Shown here piece after piece: positions 46,828-59,142 of a stretch of 64,000 nt of DNA. The DNA comes from Celoporthe dispersa. Lineage: Eukaryota > Ascomycota > Sordariomycetes > Diaporthales > Cryphonectriaceae. Below the pieces are notes generated by a model that searched no databases, was not told the origin of the DNA, and saw only the letters and a program-made list of their open reading frames with translations. The stretch is from positions 1,798,001 to 1,862,000 of the forward strand of contig WAID01000002.1 in assembly GCA_016584495.1 (NCBI GenBank), in the 5' to 3' direction. Within the stretch, counting starts at the first letter, position 1. Each line of letters opens with the position of its first letter. The position numbers and the translations under genes are program-made.

Positions 46828-47860
46828 TTAATATGGAAGCTCGCTGCTCTTGTCCCACTCCTTACCCAACAGCCAGGCCATTCCATCCAGAGACTTCGTC
46901 CGTATCTCATCAGTATGCGTATGGGGATGAGGAATTGTGCACCAGCCGGCGTGATCGATGTTTTGGATCACATCGATCCGAGTCTCAGCGACACCTTGAT
47001 CCTTCAAAACCTTAGCGTATACGACCGCATCGTCACGAAGAATATCCAGCTGTCCGGCCTGGAAGTACACCTTTGGTGCATGGTGCCCCGCAATCCTGGC
47101 GAGATCGAGATTTGTTGGCGAGTACCAAGGCGATTGAAAATCAGGCTTGAGCCGTGCATTGGTCAGTTCCATGACCGCCGCAGAGAGTATGGGAGCGTCG
47201 GCGTGCTCCACACGAGACGTCCATATGGACACGTATTCTGCTGGTACATTGCTTTCGTGGAGCAGGCAGGGGACTGAGAGAAAGACACCGGTGATGGGGT
47301 GCTCGATGACGGCACGGCCTTCAGCGAGCTTTGATGACTTGTCCGCCGCAGCTGCAGCATAGATGCCAGCGACGACGGCCGATAGATTGGCGCCAGCACT
47401 GACTCCCTGACAAGACTATACCCTGACTGGGGTCGAACTCGATGTTTCCGTTCTTGAGAGGGCCGTGGTTGAGATTTTCGGGGTGGGAGAGCCAGGCGAT
47501 AATGTCGTAGGCGCTCTGCATCGGCGCTGGGAAGGGATTCTCTGGGGCATACTTGTAGGTAGGGCAGACAACGATGGCGCCAAGAAGGCTGGCGTAGCCT
47601 CGCGCAGGGCTGAGGACGAATTCGGGGCTGCCAATGACCCAGCCGCCGCCGTGGAAGAGGACGACCAGGGGGCGTTTCTTCGTATCATTCGTAGTGTCGA
47701 CCGGCCATACGACGATACTCCTCGAAGTCGTTCCGTCTGGCAGGGGCACTTCAATCGTTTCCTCCTTCAAGTGGGATGGACAAGGCCCAAGGATCTTGAG
47801 ACCATCCTCGGTCCATCTCTGCATGTGCTGGCGCGACTCGGCCACCGTTGGATGGCTCAT
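46828..47860 (-). CDS. Alpha/beta hydrolase (hormone-sensitive lipase type), one frameshift
   Basis: Intronless, 343 residues after removing one base; start MSHPTVAESR at 47860. Contains the oxyanion-hole motif FHGGGWVIGSPE and, once the surplus base in the C3 run (47405-47407 on plus) is removed, the nucleophile elbow GVSAGANLSAVVAG. The likely acid and His are in the C-terminal part (GQLDILRDDA; NIDHAGW). HGGG plus GxSAG marks the bacterial-HSL/BD-FAE esterase group (family IV), acting on short acyl esters or carbamates. No signal peptide, so cytosolic. The break falls exactly at the catalytic serine region, so the raw sequence predicts a truncated, inactive product. Confidence 0.83.
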
Positions 47861-48522
47861 GCTTGCTGTCAAATTGTGCCTGGGGACAGAGATCTTGTTT
47901 AGCTGAGATGTGAAGAAGCGTGCTTGGTGTTTACGAGTCCTGAGCTTGTTGTGCTAGAGATATATTTCTGTCCTTGGGCTTCTGTTCATTGCATTTATGC
48001 TTTCGGGCCGCGGAATTAGACTCCATCTTCGTAAGGCAATCCGAATCCTTCTCGCGGAAGTCAACATAAATGCAATCACTAAAACCGAGTGACTCATCCT
48101 GCTCGGCGCGGGTTTGATATTCCCGGCGTCAGTCGGGATACTATTAGGGCCAGGAGCAGCTTGACCTTACGCCCTTCGAGCGGGACGTCAAGGGTCTCTC
48201 TGCTACCCCATCCACACAATTTGACGCAAGGCTGTCACTGCTAAGGCAACAATTAGACGAGGCCGACATATTTTCACACTGAGGCTACCCATGAGTAAGC
48301 ACCGATGAGGTCAACGACTCCGTAGCAAGGGCGCATGAAGGATTTCGGGGATAAAATGGTCACTGTACACTTCTCCGACGTGCATATTATCTGAAGCTAC
48401 GGCACAATTGGTATCCGATCGGGAATATGCAACACAGAGTTTCCACAGCGTAGGTATTCTCTGATAATATCGTAACTGTGGTTGCCCCCTTTACACTTCG
48501 CAGCCCTTGAGCTTGGATAATA
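47861..48522. other. Intergenic
   Basis: Between two minus-strand genes; presumed promoter of the hydrolase. No feature recognised. Confidence 0.6.
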
Positions 48523-50908
48523 TCATGTCGATTCTCCATCAGCCTCTGCATGTTGCACGGGCTCATGCGTCAGCGGATGTAAGCCAATAGTGGTACTAGC
48601 AGCCAGAACGACAACACAAACAGCTACTGCACATGGAAGGACTAAACGAATCTTAGTCGTGAACTTTTCGAGACGGGATAGTGACTTGACCTACAGAATG
48701 TCATATGCATGGCATATTCAAAAGCATCAAGCACTTTGGCACGAGGGTGGCTGTCCAGCAGGCTTATGCTCTGCAAGTCTCGTAGCGCATCGGCGATGAT
48801 CTAGAGTTCGGTTAGCTGCGGTGTCAGCCACCTATAAACAGGAGACTAACCCCCTCAGTAGCTTCGGAGTCGCCCAGGGCCTCTCGCACTGATGACTTCA
48901 CTATCGACCGTGTAATAGTTGACATAAGAGCTATCCCGAGGTCTGCACCGAATGTCTCGACGAGGTAGTACAGCGCCAGAGTCTGTGGCCACCCTGCAGC
49001 TAATCAGGATCAGCTATCCAACTGGATTGGAAGTCCGAGGTCTCTCACATTGCTTCTGTGTGCTCGAGAGCGTCGCATATAAAAGGCAGCTCTGCCATGC
49101 GCCCGTACATATTCCAAAGCCAACGAGGAACGGCGAGTACTGCACGAGCTCAGGCTCTTTGACTCAATAGATCAGCTTTCGAAACATTCACATAGGGAAA
49201 ACACGGTACAAGACTGACTTATAGCTCTAGTGACATAGAGGAGGCAGAAGCATTCCAGAACTACTGCGTTCGCCAGCATGATGTGTTGTACGCGGAAGGC
49301 ATCGGTCTTGATGAGGTATCCTCCGAGGATCGCTCCGATAGGAAATCCCAAAAAGACGCAAGTCAGCGCCCAATCTTCGAAGGCCGGCTTCTCGAATGCA
49401 CGTATTTGAGCATATGAGGGAATTATAAAGACTATCTGTCCATGTCGTTAGCGTCATGAACGCTCTCACAAAGATTCATGTGCTCGTACGCAGTTGAGGA
49501 TCATGATCACGCCAAATACCTGAAATAAAACCTTCAGGTACTTAGCTTCGAAAACTGGCTGCATGTTCACTATGGGGACACGGGCTATCTTGGCCTCGAA
49601 GAGCACGAAGAAGCAGATAAACAGCGGACTGCAGACCAGAAGTGTGATCTCAATCGGATGCGCCCAGTCAAGGAAGTTGTCCCCGAGCGTCACGGCGACG
49701 AGGGGTATGGCCACCGCCAATAGTAGCAGAGCCCAACCTTCGAGATCCACGCGTGGCATCCGGGAGTGGCCCTTTTCGAGCAAGGGCGAATGCGAATATT
49801 CCGGCCTTGAGCTGATGACTGCGAAGGAGAGGAGCACCAAGCCAATTCCGAAGACAGTGAATGCAGACTCGAGCAAGAAGACGCTGGCTCACCGTCAGCA
49901 TGCGCAGCATTGGGCATCAGACCAAGCGTGCTTGACTCACGAGTGCCACGAAAAGCGCCGAAACATCCAGGCACCTAATGGCCCCGCGACCATGCTTGTG
50001 CCCATCTCGACGCAGGTGACGAAGCTCTCCCAGATGGCTAGCTGCTTCATCCCAACAATCTCTTCACTATCAAATCAGCCAAAGAGCCTGCAAGGGACAC
50101 CGGGAGGCACACCGCGTACCATTAATTGAGATCATTGACAGTAAAGTGATCCCAGAGGATCCGAGCCCAAGAGCGAATCTGGAGCATAACAGCTGCCAAA
50201 AGGAGGTACTCATCGCACTTTGACATCTCAGTTGGTACATTTTGCTGCATGACAAGGCGCAAGACATGAACTCGGGCTTACCACAAGGCAGATGCAGCCG
50301 CGAAGGCGCCGTAGGCGACCAGCATCATCCGTTTCATTCCAAAAGCCTGGAGCAGATATGAGTACTAAGAGACTGTCAGCATATCTAGTATTATTCTGTT
50401 GAGTAGCTTGCATGTGTGGGATCTCAGACCAGTGGCACAAAGACTGCTGAACATATTGATGCAGTGAGCATGATCCATGGCGCGTCTTTAAAATGTTGTA
50501 GATCCGAGGCTAGCAACGGGGCACGGTCGGTCAGTAAGGACACAGCAAACACAGAAAGGTTCGAACCTCGGCGACGCACCCAGACGCGGGTAGTTTGTTG
50601 CCAGAAAGGCGATGTCGAATGCCTTGACGATGATCCTGCGTCATGCCATCAGCAAGTGTGAGAATGACAAGAGAAAGGGGAAGAGGTGTGAGCCTTGCGT
50701 ACCCAGCTAGCAGGGCAGGGCCAATCCAAATGAGAAGCCCAGAGGAATTTGCTCTGTAATCGCGGGCACCGCCGTCCACGGTACGACGCGGGAGCAAGCT
50801 GTCAGTCTCGCTGCTTTCTGGGTCCGCCTGTCTCCCTTGAGCCACACCATTGGTCTGCAAATGCTGTTCTGTCTGCGAACACATGCCGGCCTGCGGTGCT
50901 AGACTCAT
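48523..50908 (-). CDS. MFS transporter (Vba/DHA2-like), 12 exons, intact
   Basis: Exons (minus order): 50703-50908, 50580-50635, 50430-50509, 50282-50364, 50120-50217, 49941-50061, 49490-49883, 49219-49435, 49049-49156, 48851-48999, 48695-48800, 48523-48641; 578 residues with every phase consistent. A ~60-residue Gln/Ser-rich cytosolic start (SLLPRR) is followed by helices including ALLAGIIVKAFDIAFLATNY, SDLQHFKDAPWIMLTASICS, FALGLGSSGITLLSMISIN and FPIGAILGGYLIKTDAF. The order and the DAPWI-type segment resemble fungal Vba-like or DHA2 transporters of basic amino acids or drugs, although the A-motif is poorly conserved (LLQAFGMKRMMLVAYG). The tail ends with one more helix (LPCAVAVCVVVLAAST). 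The third donor (GTCTGA) is weak, and the exon 5 acceptor could lie 27 bases earlier (in frame). Substrate unknown. Confidence 0.8.
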
Positions 50909-51403
50909 ATCTGTCGCCAACTGGTGTTGCACAGAGGCTGCTGTGATACTGGTGTGGACTGCAGAGCGACTTGATCTGTGAGGGTTGTCAACCTTGCGAA
51001 GGTGGCCCCGCGGAGTGCAGGTGCCTTCCTCGTACGCGAGCCGTGGGTGGGTTGTGCTGCTGCTGGAGCCCCTGCCATCCTTCATGCAGGCAGCCGCCGA
51101 GACAGCCACTGGGGAGGACGATCCCAGCACGCCCCCCCCCAAAACCCCCTGGCTGCCGCGTGAGACTTCTCGGGGAAGCTACATTCCTGGCTGGTGTACG
51201 AAGGCTTGTCCTCTGTCAGTCTATGTGTGCTTCACCGTCGAGCACGAACGGGAAAATCATGTAAAGGCAAACGGATCGGCAGCTAAAGAAAGCTCAGCAG
51301 AGCAAGATTGTCCTCTTCTCTAGATAATGAATGCAGTGTCTGCTATGGTAACCTAAGAATCCCAGAACTCCCTTGCAGAAAACGCCTCCCGCCCCTAGGT
51401 AAC

Positions 51404-51441
51404 ACCCCCTTCCCCCCACCCTCCCACCCTCCCATCCTCCC
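51404..51441 (-). other. Strong potential G-quadruplex motif
   Basis: Minus strand carries six or more G runs of three or longer with loops of one to four bases (plus strand: C5TTC6ACCCTCCC...). It lies ~500 bases upstream of the MFS start on the strand that gene is coded on. Confidence 0.6.
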
Positions 51442-51744
51442 AACCAACCTCATCCCGCGAATTCCGCCCGCACAACGTTGTGGAGAAGGAAGAACAAAGA
51501 CAAAATAAAAACACAATCATTCTCCTGAACTCCGGTGTAGAAATATAACAAGGGAAGGGAATGAAAGTTGTTCCCTCAATGTGAGGGACAGAAAAATGCA
51601 GGAAAAGGTCGAGAATGGGGGACGGTGTCTGCGGTGAGGAAAATTCCAGCCATCTTTCCCTCTCATTTTGGCAACATGTCCGACCAACTGGAAAGGCATG
51701 GCAGCGGAGCCACACACCCCTCCCCTTCTACCCTCTCAGATGGC

Positions 51745-52107
51745 TTATTTCCTCGCGCACCCTCCTTGGTAGTCATCCTGGCCACTTCTCCGGCATTTCT
51801 TTCTGCTATGCTGCTCAGGGTCTTCTCGCCTGTATTGGTGTTGCACCTCCATCACACCCAAGTGGCGCTCGAGCATGCTAACCCTCTTCCGCATCGCCTC
51901 ACCCTGTACATGCTCAGAGAGGCTGTCGTGTGTGGAAAAGTGCTGGCCCGCGCTGCGGGACGTAAGGATGACCACCTGTTCGAGGAAAGCCAGGTCCAAG
52001 GTTGGCAGCCTTTGGTCAGCGGTGTGGGTGCCAGTCGTCTTCCGTTCTGGGACTTCGGCTGTCCAGGAGCCAATCCCCTCAAGGCTTTGATTCTTGAGGC
52101 AGGGCAT
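51745..52107 (-). CDS. Hypothetical 120-aa ORF
   Basis: Complete ORF with a plausible start context. It is polar, with a heptad-like helix in the middle (LAFLEQVVILTSRSAGQHF) and a Lys/Arg-rich end. No family recognised. An ORF of 219 codons on the other strand overlaps it; only one, or neither, can be real. Confidence 0.2.
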   Translation of the reverse strand: MPCLKNQSLEGIGSWTAEVPERKTTGTHTADQRLPTLDLAFLEQVVILTSRSAGQHFSTHDSLSEHVQGEAMRKRVSMLERHLGVMEVQHQYRREDPEQHSRKKCRRSGQDDYQGGCARK

Positions 52108-53264
52108 TTTTCGTTGCTTCTATCAAAAGACTGCCCTCTTCTGAAGAATTACAAGTGCCGCGCGGTGAGAGCAATAATTATCGTCTCACTTGGTGTGAGG
52201 GGAGGTGGCGGCAGCCTGGAACGCTGATGTGGTTAGAGGTGATGTTGCTTGTGACTACTGACGTCTGGAGCGTTGAGAACGGGCTTCGGCTGATAATTAA
52301 TCTGAGAAGCTTCGTAAGTACGGGAAAGAAAAAGAAAAAAAAAAGGCAGAATTGGTCGCATTGGGCTATAAAAGTAAGCCATTGTGAAAGTCGTCACCAA
52401 TATCCAGAGCGGCAATCGGGGTGTAACTTTCAACCAGAGCGAATGAATAAGAAAAAGGGACAGTGGTAAGGCGCTTTGCACCTCTGGAGTCAAACACGCG
52501 AAATGGGCCTTATGTTCGCGCTGCCGATTTCCCAAAAAGGAAAACGAAGCTCTCGCGATATCCTGAAAGGACTTAGCAGCAAAGTACGAGCCTTATAGGT
52601 GTCACATCATGGAGGCCATCTGTTAGTATCCACTCTGCTGAGCCTCCTTTTGCAACCTTGTGCATCTTGCCGACGGCGTGGAAAGCCGTGTGCACAGGTC
52701 TTCCCGATCGCTTCTTTTTGGATGAGACCTAGTGAATTCTGACGCATGGTCAGGGTCTGCTGTACGCTATTCTCCGCCTGATCACTATGCTTCCAGCTCG
52801 AGAAGGGGGGGGGGGAATGAAAATGAAGAGCAGGAAGAAAAAAAAAAAGAGGACTTTAATTGTGTGACGACCGCTGCCTGCCTTTGGCTGGCGCTTCCTT
52901 TGCAGGGCCATAGCCCCCTAATGCACACTAAACGCACTCCGAGAACAAGAACCTGGAATCTCAGGGCTTAAAATCAGGGCAGGCCGAAGGGGCAGCTGCA
53001 GCATAAATAATAAGCGCTAAGCTCGCCTTGTCCGAATGCTAAATACTAGCAGGGTGTATTCCCTAAGTCTGGTCAGGAACACGCTATGACCGCCTGGAGG
53101 TTCATTGAAAAAAGAAAAGAAAAGAAAATATTAAAAAGACACCTATTTTTTCTTCCTTTTCGTGCTAGCTCTTGGTGCTCGACGGTGGCGTCTGCGCGAG
53201 ATTGCACTGGTGGCGTGTCCCTTGCCTCTTGTGGGGTTGCTGAGGGGAGGAGGGGGTCTCCAGA

Positions 53265-54039
53265 TCAGGCGATGGCTGTATCAAGGTTCTCCTTCGCCAG
53301 AATGTGAATATCGACCCGCTCCTCCTCACCATCCACTTGGGCCGTCACTGCTCCAAGCAGCCGATAGCCAAGGTGCTCGTAGAGCAGCTTGCCCATCGGG
53401 CTGGCCATGACGGTCAGGGTCCAGCCACCTCTCTTGGTGGCTTCCTCCTCGCCCCACCCGCATAGCATGGTGCCGGCCCCGCGGCGGCGGGAAGTCAGGA
53501 TGTGTGATGAGCCACTCCAGGCTTAGCTGCTCGTCCCCATACTTGCCGAAGTACTTGGGAAACGCTGCAGACATGGTCTGGGCGTATTCCCTCATGTGCT
53601 CTGGGTTGGCATCGCGCCGCTCATTGATGCCGTGATCTAACAAGACCGGTCAGCTGCCGCCTCATCTAAAAGGCAGGGCAGTGCGGTGCGTACCTCCGCT
53701 TCTCGGCTTGATGTTCACGGCGGTGTCCCAGACGGCATATGCAATTGGTCTGTCTACGACTGTCTGATCCTGGCCGCGCACATTGGCGGCCACAGGCTGT
53801 GTCGCGACCAGCACGACAAACTTCTCGGGCTGATCGATGTATGCCTCGTGATCCCGCCTTGTCCACGCCCAGAAGTCGTCTGGGAACTCGTCGCGATACG
53901 GGTACTTGTAGTCACAGCCAGGATCGTCTGGAAAGCCGGCCCTGACGATGCCGGTGATGTCGTCAAGGTCGTTCTTGTCAGCTGGGCGAATGCTGATGGG
54001 GCCCGACGGCGCTTCCGCCTTGGAGAGTCTCGGGCCCAT
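53265..54039 (-). CDS. GNAT-family N-acetyltransferase, one frameshift
   Basis: Exons 53694-54039 and 53265-53636; 238 residues after removing one base. Start MGPRLSKAEAPSGPISIRPA (an upstream TTG is ignored). The first part ISIRPADKNDLDDITGIVRAGF is the GNAT beta1-alpha1 unit; LSLEWLITHPDFRRRGAGTML contains motif A (RRRGAG), which binds acetyl-CoA; SPMGKLLYEHLGYRLLG is the C-terminal beta-alpha pair. The surplus base is in the G3 at 53489-53491 (plus), immediately before motif A, so the raw frame loses the CoA site. Acceptor substrate unknown. Layout matches uncharacterised fungal GNAT proteins of this length. Confidence 0.82.
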
Positions 54040-54753
54040 AACACCACGCAACAGCCAGCTGGCGGCCTACGTGTTGTTGTGTCGTGATCTGATTTGGCGT
54101 GCGTGTGATGAGGCTCTAAAGATTGCTCGCCAGGGAGGGTGGAAACGCGTCGTGATTGGCGATCAGGTACCGCAGCTCGTTAGCTTTACAAGAGGAGCAA
54201 GGAAGAGGGAGGAAACATTGGGTTTCTTTCTGCCTTGCTGCCTTAAGGTCCGTTATTTAAGGCATTTCCGCCGAAAGTGATCAGCTTCAACTCTGGTACG
54301 CGTTGACAGATTACGACTTCCTTATTTGGAAATCGGCGAACGACCAAATTCAGAAGGCGCCTGCAACCGCACCTGCAGGCTGAGACATGCATGCTAATGC
54401 GCACCAGCGAGGTGTGCCCCGCTTTTCGTTCAGGGATATGCCTTGTGGGGCCGCGGGGTGTTCGGGGAGCTGACCTCATCATGATTGTCGTCGCCCAACG
54501 CGCTAATATGACATCTCATCTGGGTGAAGATGCCTCCTCGCCCGCCTCGCGCCAAGCACACCTCGATCGGTAGTCCTGCATGATGCAGTCGATGCCACCT
54601 CGAGTTATCTGATTGTCCTCTGAGCCTGTCCCTCTCGTGCGCCGAACCTCGCGCTTTGGCTTCCCGTGCTCCAGGACACCACTCAAGACTTAAACTCCAC
54701 AGGTGATCTCAACCACCCTCGAGCTGCATGCAGGTGGCCTCGGGTTGTAAGCC
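54040..54753. other. Divergent intergenic region
   Basis: Shared upstream region of the GNAT gene (minus) and the regulator (plus). No gene or clear motif recognised. Confidence 0.55.
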
Positions 54754-57120
54754 ATGCGCGCCGTGGGTCAGCTCTCACCCGACAATGCTGGAGGCCTGGA
54801 GGAGGTCTCCTTCACTCCAGGGGGTGGGTGTCATGACGATCTGGCTGGTCCTTCCAATACCGGTGATCCGAAGGGGAAGTCGGCAGCGAATGTCCCAACA
54901 CGGCATGCGCAGAGCACTCTGCCCCCCAACGGCAGAGGCCTGCGTGTCATAGACACCCCGGATCTGTCTCTGCCGTTGGGTCTCTCCCCCCAGGAGACGA
55001 CCTGGTTCTCGGTCTTCATGTCGTCAGAAACAGGCCCCCAACCTCCAGGAAGCTCGAGCCCTCTCGATACCTTGTCGCCCAACACCCCCTCGACAGACAG
55101 CACCCCGAGCGATACCACCTTGTCTTCTCGAACCACTCCCAGCCGGCTCTCAGTGGATCCTGAGCTGCTATTTCACTTCGTTCCGTACACTTATGGCGCG
55201 ACTCGAAAAAGGTTGGCTCCGGGGACGGCACGCAAGGCGGGACCCAGACCTAGGCAGTCAAAGCCTAGGCCTCGACAACCGTCGAGGATCGATGTCTTAC
55301 AGACCGACACGGTATGGGCTCCTTCGCGGCGTATCCAATCATGTTACAGTCTGCTTACTTGCCCTCGTTACCACCAAGACACCGCAGATCACAATCAAAA
55401 AGACGCCAGCGGGCAGACCGCTGGTACAATGGCAGTCTTTGGTCACAACCAGGTAGTCCGTGTCTCACCTACAAGGAACCAAGAACGCGCGACAAGTAAC
55501 ACGAGGCGCCTAGGAGCGTGCGAGAGATGCAGACAGGCACGACAACGCGTAGGTGAACCCTGAGGCGTCCAGCATGGCAGCATGGACTCACCCCGTGGAC
55601 TTGTAGTGCATCAGGCCAGAGACCCCGTCCAATGTGTACCAACCTTGCAGCCGGTGTAAAGAGTTCATTTTGAAGTCGTACATGAGACATGTAAACGGTA
55701 TTCAGTATCTCCCTTGCATACAAGCGGACCTTCTCGATCTCTCTCTACACAGGAAAGGTAAGCAAGAACCTGCTCTCGTGACTTGAGAACAGCTTTTTGA
55801 CGGCTTTAGGACCCACAATCCGTAACGATCTTCAAATCTGGTTTCTGAAGAAACAGGAGCTGCTGTCAGAAGCCCATGAGGAGACCTCCGACCACACCTT
55901 GTTCCTTACCCAGGGATTTGGAGAGGGGTTCGAGGATGCACTGTGCTTCAAGGTCTCTCGCTTCCAGAAGGAAACCTGGGATAGGACCGCCTACTTCTGG
56001 ACGGACCCGTCCGGGCAGTCTCGATCTATGGAAATGCCACCATATTTCATCAGCGACCTGAAAGCGGCGCGTCGGAGCCTTGTGGACTTTACTCAGCGTG
56101 TCCGTTCTGTTTATATCGAGACCATCACAGCGGACTCAAACCCCATTATTCGCAAAACATTCCAAGCCGCCCTCATGTTTGTGGCCTTCAGTAATGTAGG
56201 AGGAAGTTCCTTTGCTGGGTTCGCGAGCTGCGCTGACGGGCTGTGTTGATGAACAGGCACAACTGGTGTCCGACGCCCTAGATATCTGGGTTGCAGCGCG
56301 CCTGATCGAGAGACAATTCCGCGTGTTCAACGGCGGGGTCATGGCGGGAATGAAACACGTAGACGAGGCCGGTCACCCCTTTGACGGCTTCATACCTGTG
56401 ACACCTATGATGGACTCTCAGCTCGATGACATGGTCATCCGTGACCTGATTGGTCCCTTCTGTGCTCGGTTCCTGGAGAAGCTGAAGGACAAGATCGAGG
56501 AACGCAAACGAGAGAACTGGCTGGAGATTTACCTCGCCATGTTCATCATGATGTCGAACATGGGTCTAATATTGAAGGACATGGCCGTTCAAGCAAAATG
56601 GAAAGGTTTGAAGGTTAGCCACGCATCTTTTGCCACATGACTGTCCACGTCAGAGCTGATTTAAACTTTAGCCCGGCAATCGCGGTGGGACACTCACGCA
56701 AGGCTTCATGCACGCATGCAAGACCATGTTGGCATACTTTCATTATGCATGCGCTGGTTCGATCCCCATCTCGAGTATCTTTGCCGAGCCCCAAAACGCC
56801 ACCAACAAAAGCTACCACGGCATGGAACCAGGCCAAATCGAGTATCTGCGCAACATGCGGCAGGAGATTCTTCGGCAAGGTTAGTTTTATCGTAGTTGAA
56901 GCTACTCACGACTCCGGGAGTTTAATTTTTTTTTTGTAACTGACGCGAGAGCCGCGCAGAAGAAAAGCTCGCCAAATGGAATAAAATGTCCATGTACGAT
57001 GACGAGTTATACTGGTGTTATCAGCTTTTGGTTAAAGACTGGCGCGGCGACACCCCTTACGTAGCTGGGGAAATTGATGATTTCAGAGAAGAAGACTTTC
57101 TCTCGTCTTCTACCACGTAG
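54754..57120 (+). CDS. Zn2Cys6-type transcription factor with variant spacing
   Basis: Six exons: 54754-55548, 55607-55757, 55810-56195, 56257-56613, 56672-56879, 56960-57120; 685 residues, all in phase. About 255 Ser/Pro-rich residues precede the cluster. Splicing exon 1 to exon 2 creates ACERCRQARQRC (C-x2-C-x6-C), then twelve residues, then PCSRC (C-x2-C), then a Cys only after 21 more residues (YLPC). Canonical clusters have six residues in that last gap. This long last spacer occurs in a known group of fungal factors whose next segment starts with a short amphipathic stretch, as here. The rest is helical and ends MSMYDDELYWCYQLLVKDW, a C-terminal signature I associate with that group. 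Nuclear regulator; targets unknown, but it lies 520 bases from the TauD gene and reads the same way. Confidence 0.82.
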
Positions 57121-57637
57121 GCTCAAATAATTCACATGCAAATTGCAATCCCGTTCATGATACCGTGTGATATATTTTTGTTGTTGGTGCATCGATCTGC
57201 GTCGTATCTGCATGAGTTGTAAATATTGACGGACCTTACTGCAGAATGGGGTTGTGTGTTGGTCGTGTGGTCACATTTCCACGCAAGCCCCTCTGGACCG
57301 GTGAACTCTGATTTGGTATTCCCCCACGTTCTCCTCGGCTTCGTCGACACATTGGGAAACGGATCAGGAGAGACTGTTTCATCTGTTGGGCGGCCTACTC
57401 GAGTAAAAGATCCGACTATGAGTTGTAGAAGAGGGGTTGTGACAACAAATGAGGGGGCCTAGCAGAGCCGCACTTTCTAGCAGCCAGGACCAAGCTGTCA
57501 CTCTAGATTTTATCTATAAATATAGGTGCTCAATCTGTCTCGCAGTTGTAGGTTTTGTAGACCAGAGTCCCTAACACCCAACACCACCATCATTATTATC
57601 ATCACCAAGTTGTCATCGTTACCAAACTCGCTCCAAG
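57121..57637. other. Intergenic with TauD promoter
   Basis: Spacer between the regulator and the dioxygenase; promoter elements at the right end, otherwise nothing recognised. Confidence 0.6.
57515..57522 (+). promoter_or_regulatory. TATA box of the TauD-like gene
   Basis: TATAAATA 115-120 bases before the start codon, followed by a CA/CT-rich leader (CACCATCATTATTATCATCACC). Confidence 0.5.
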
Positions 57638-59142
57638 ATGGCCGCCGTGGCTAGTGTTCAGCCACAGGGCCTGGACTACGACTCTCCCACCTTGTTTCGA
57701 GGCCCCCCTTCTGCTCAGCAGAAAGTTGAAGACCAAGTCAACGATGCTCTGTCCGGCTTCCCCTCCCGCTACACGGGCGAGCGGGTCTGGACGGGCTCTG
57801 AGATGTCCTTGAAGCAAGACGAGTGGATCACCCAGTTGTCCGAGCAAGACCTGGGTCATATCATCAAAGCCTTGCGCCACTTCCAGGGTGAGTAAGAGAT
57901 CTTTGTGTTCTTCTTCATCACAGTGGCGCATCGGCTAACCGCTCATTCATGGTCATTAGGTCTGGGCCTGGGCCCTGATGCAATGACTCCCGAGACATTC
58001 CCCCCTGCCTGCGGAGCTCAGCAGCAGGCTGAGGAAGATCTCTTCTGACTGTCACGAGGGCCGTGGATTCGGTGTTCTCCGGGGCCTGCGCCCTGGGGAT
58101 CTCACCGAACAAGAAAACGTGCTGGTTCTCGCTGGCGTCTCGTCGCACGTCGCCCCTGTGCGAGGTTTCCAGGACATCAACCGAGAACTAGTAACTTGTA
58201 TGTACCATATCCCTCGGCAAGAGCGGTGGGAAGGAATAAGGAGAGTGTCCCACTGATGCTTCATATAGGCCATGTCATCAGCGAGGATACTAGGCCCGGG
58301 TCTGAGGAGCAGAAGCTGCGGCCTGCCTTCACCAACGGACGCCTGGTAGGAGTCCACCCTGTGTTCTGATGCCATCATTATCAAGCAACTACTGACTTGC
58401 CACACAGGCGTTCCACACTGATCTCGGGGATATCCTTACCTTGTTCAACCAAGGCGTCTCAGAGAACGGCGGGAAGACCATGATTGTCAGCTCCTCGCAG
58501 ATCTACAACAGCCTCGCAGCCATGCGCCCCGATCTCCTCCAGGAGCTCGGTAAGAAATGGGTATTCTCCAAGTATGCAACACCCCATCCACAAACACACA
58601 AACACGCACACCACTGCCAGCATGGCTAATCCTCCCACAGCTCCATGGACTACCACACTGACGGCACTCCTCTGGTCCTCAACGCCAGCGGAGACCGCCT
58701 CGTGTTTCAATATTCCCGCCTCCCCATCACGGGCTTCCGCAACACCGGCGCCAACCCGAGCCTGCCCCCGGTCTCGGCCCGTCGTCTTGAGGCCATGACC
58801 CTCCTGGAGGACCTCGCCTGGAAGCACGCCTTCCCGCTGCCCTGCGAGCATGGCGACATCTCTTTCATCAACAACCTGTGCCTGATGCACGCGCGTACCG
58901 CCTTCGACATGGACGCCGACGGCAAGCCCCTGCCGTCTGCGCGTCACCTGGTTAAGCTGATGCTGCGTGACCCGGCCATGGCGTGGGAGCTGCCCGCCGC
59001 GCTGGACTGGCAGGTCCAGAGGGTGTACGGGCCCAACCAGGAGGACGGCGGCAGGAAGGAGAAATGGCATCTGACCATCCATGATGAGGAGATGCCGGAT
59101 GGCCGTATGTGGGCTGGAGCGGGGAGCCTGAGCAATGGCTAA
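57638..59142 (+). CDS. TauD/TfdA-family Fe(II)/2-oxoglutarate dioxygenase, one frameshift
   Basis: Exons 57638-57887, 57960-58197, 58269-58345, 58408-58571, 58641-59142; 409 residues after removing one base. The metal triad is visible: FHTDLGD (His-x-Asp, about residue 210) and the distal His in NNLCLMHARTAFD (about 330); the Arg that binds 2-oxoglutarate is probably in ARHLVKLMLRD. Members hydroxylate small acids or secondary-metabolite intermediates, releasing succinate and CO2. The C6 run at 57990-57995 has one C too many (TFPLPAELSSRLRKIS is restored with five). The exon 4 donor is taken at 58572 (GTATGC), since an earlier GTAAGA would break the frame. The substrate cannot be inferred from the sequence. 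Confidence 0.83.

Larger units (their letters stand above)
50909..53264. other. Intergenic, ~2.3 kb
   Basis: Upstream of the MFS gene and downstream of the GNAT gene. Overlapping ORFs on the two strands at 51568-52227 (plus) and 51745-52107 (minus) are the only long ones; neither has a recognised domain. Contains a C-run cluster (G-quadruplex motif on minus) and several purine tracts (52325-52345, 52835-52850). Confidence 0.5.

Noticed and set aside
50555..50568. GGTTCGAACC-like box suggesting a tRNA T-arm
   Set aside because: Lies inside an intron of the MFS gene; no acceptor stem or D-arm around it.
56758..56769. GGTTCGATCCCC resembling a tRNA B box
   Set aside because: It is coding sequence of the regulator (in-frame exon 5); no cloverleaf.
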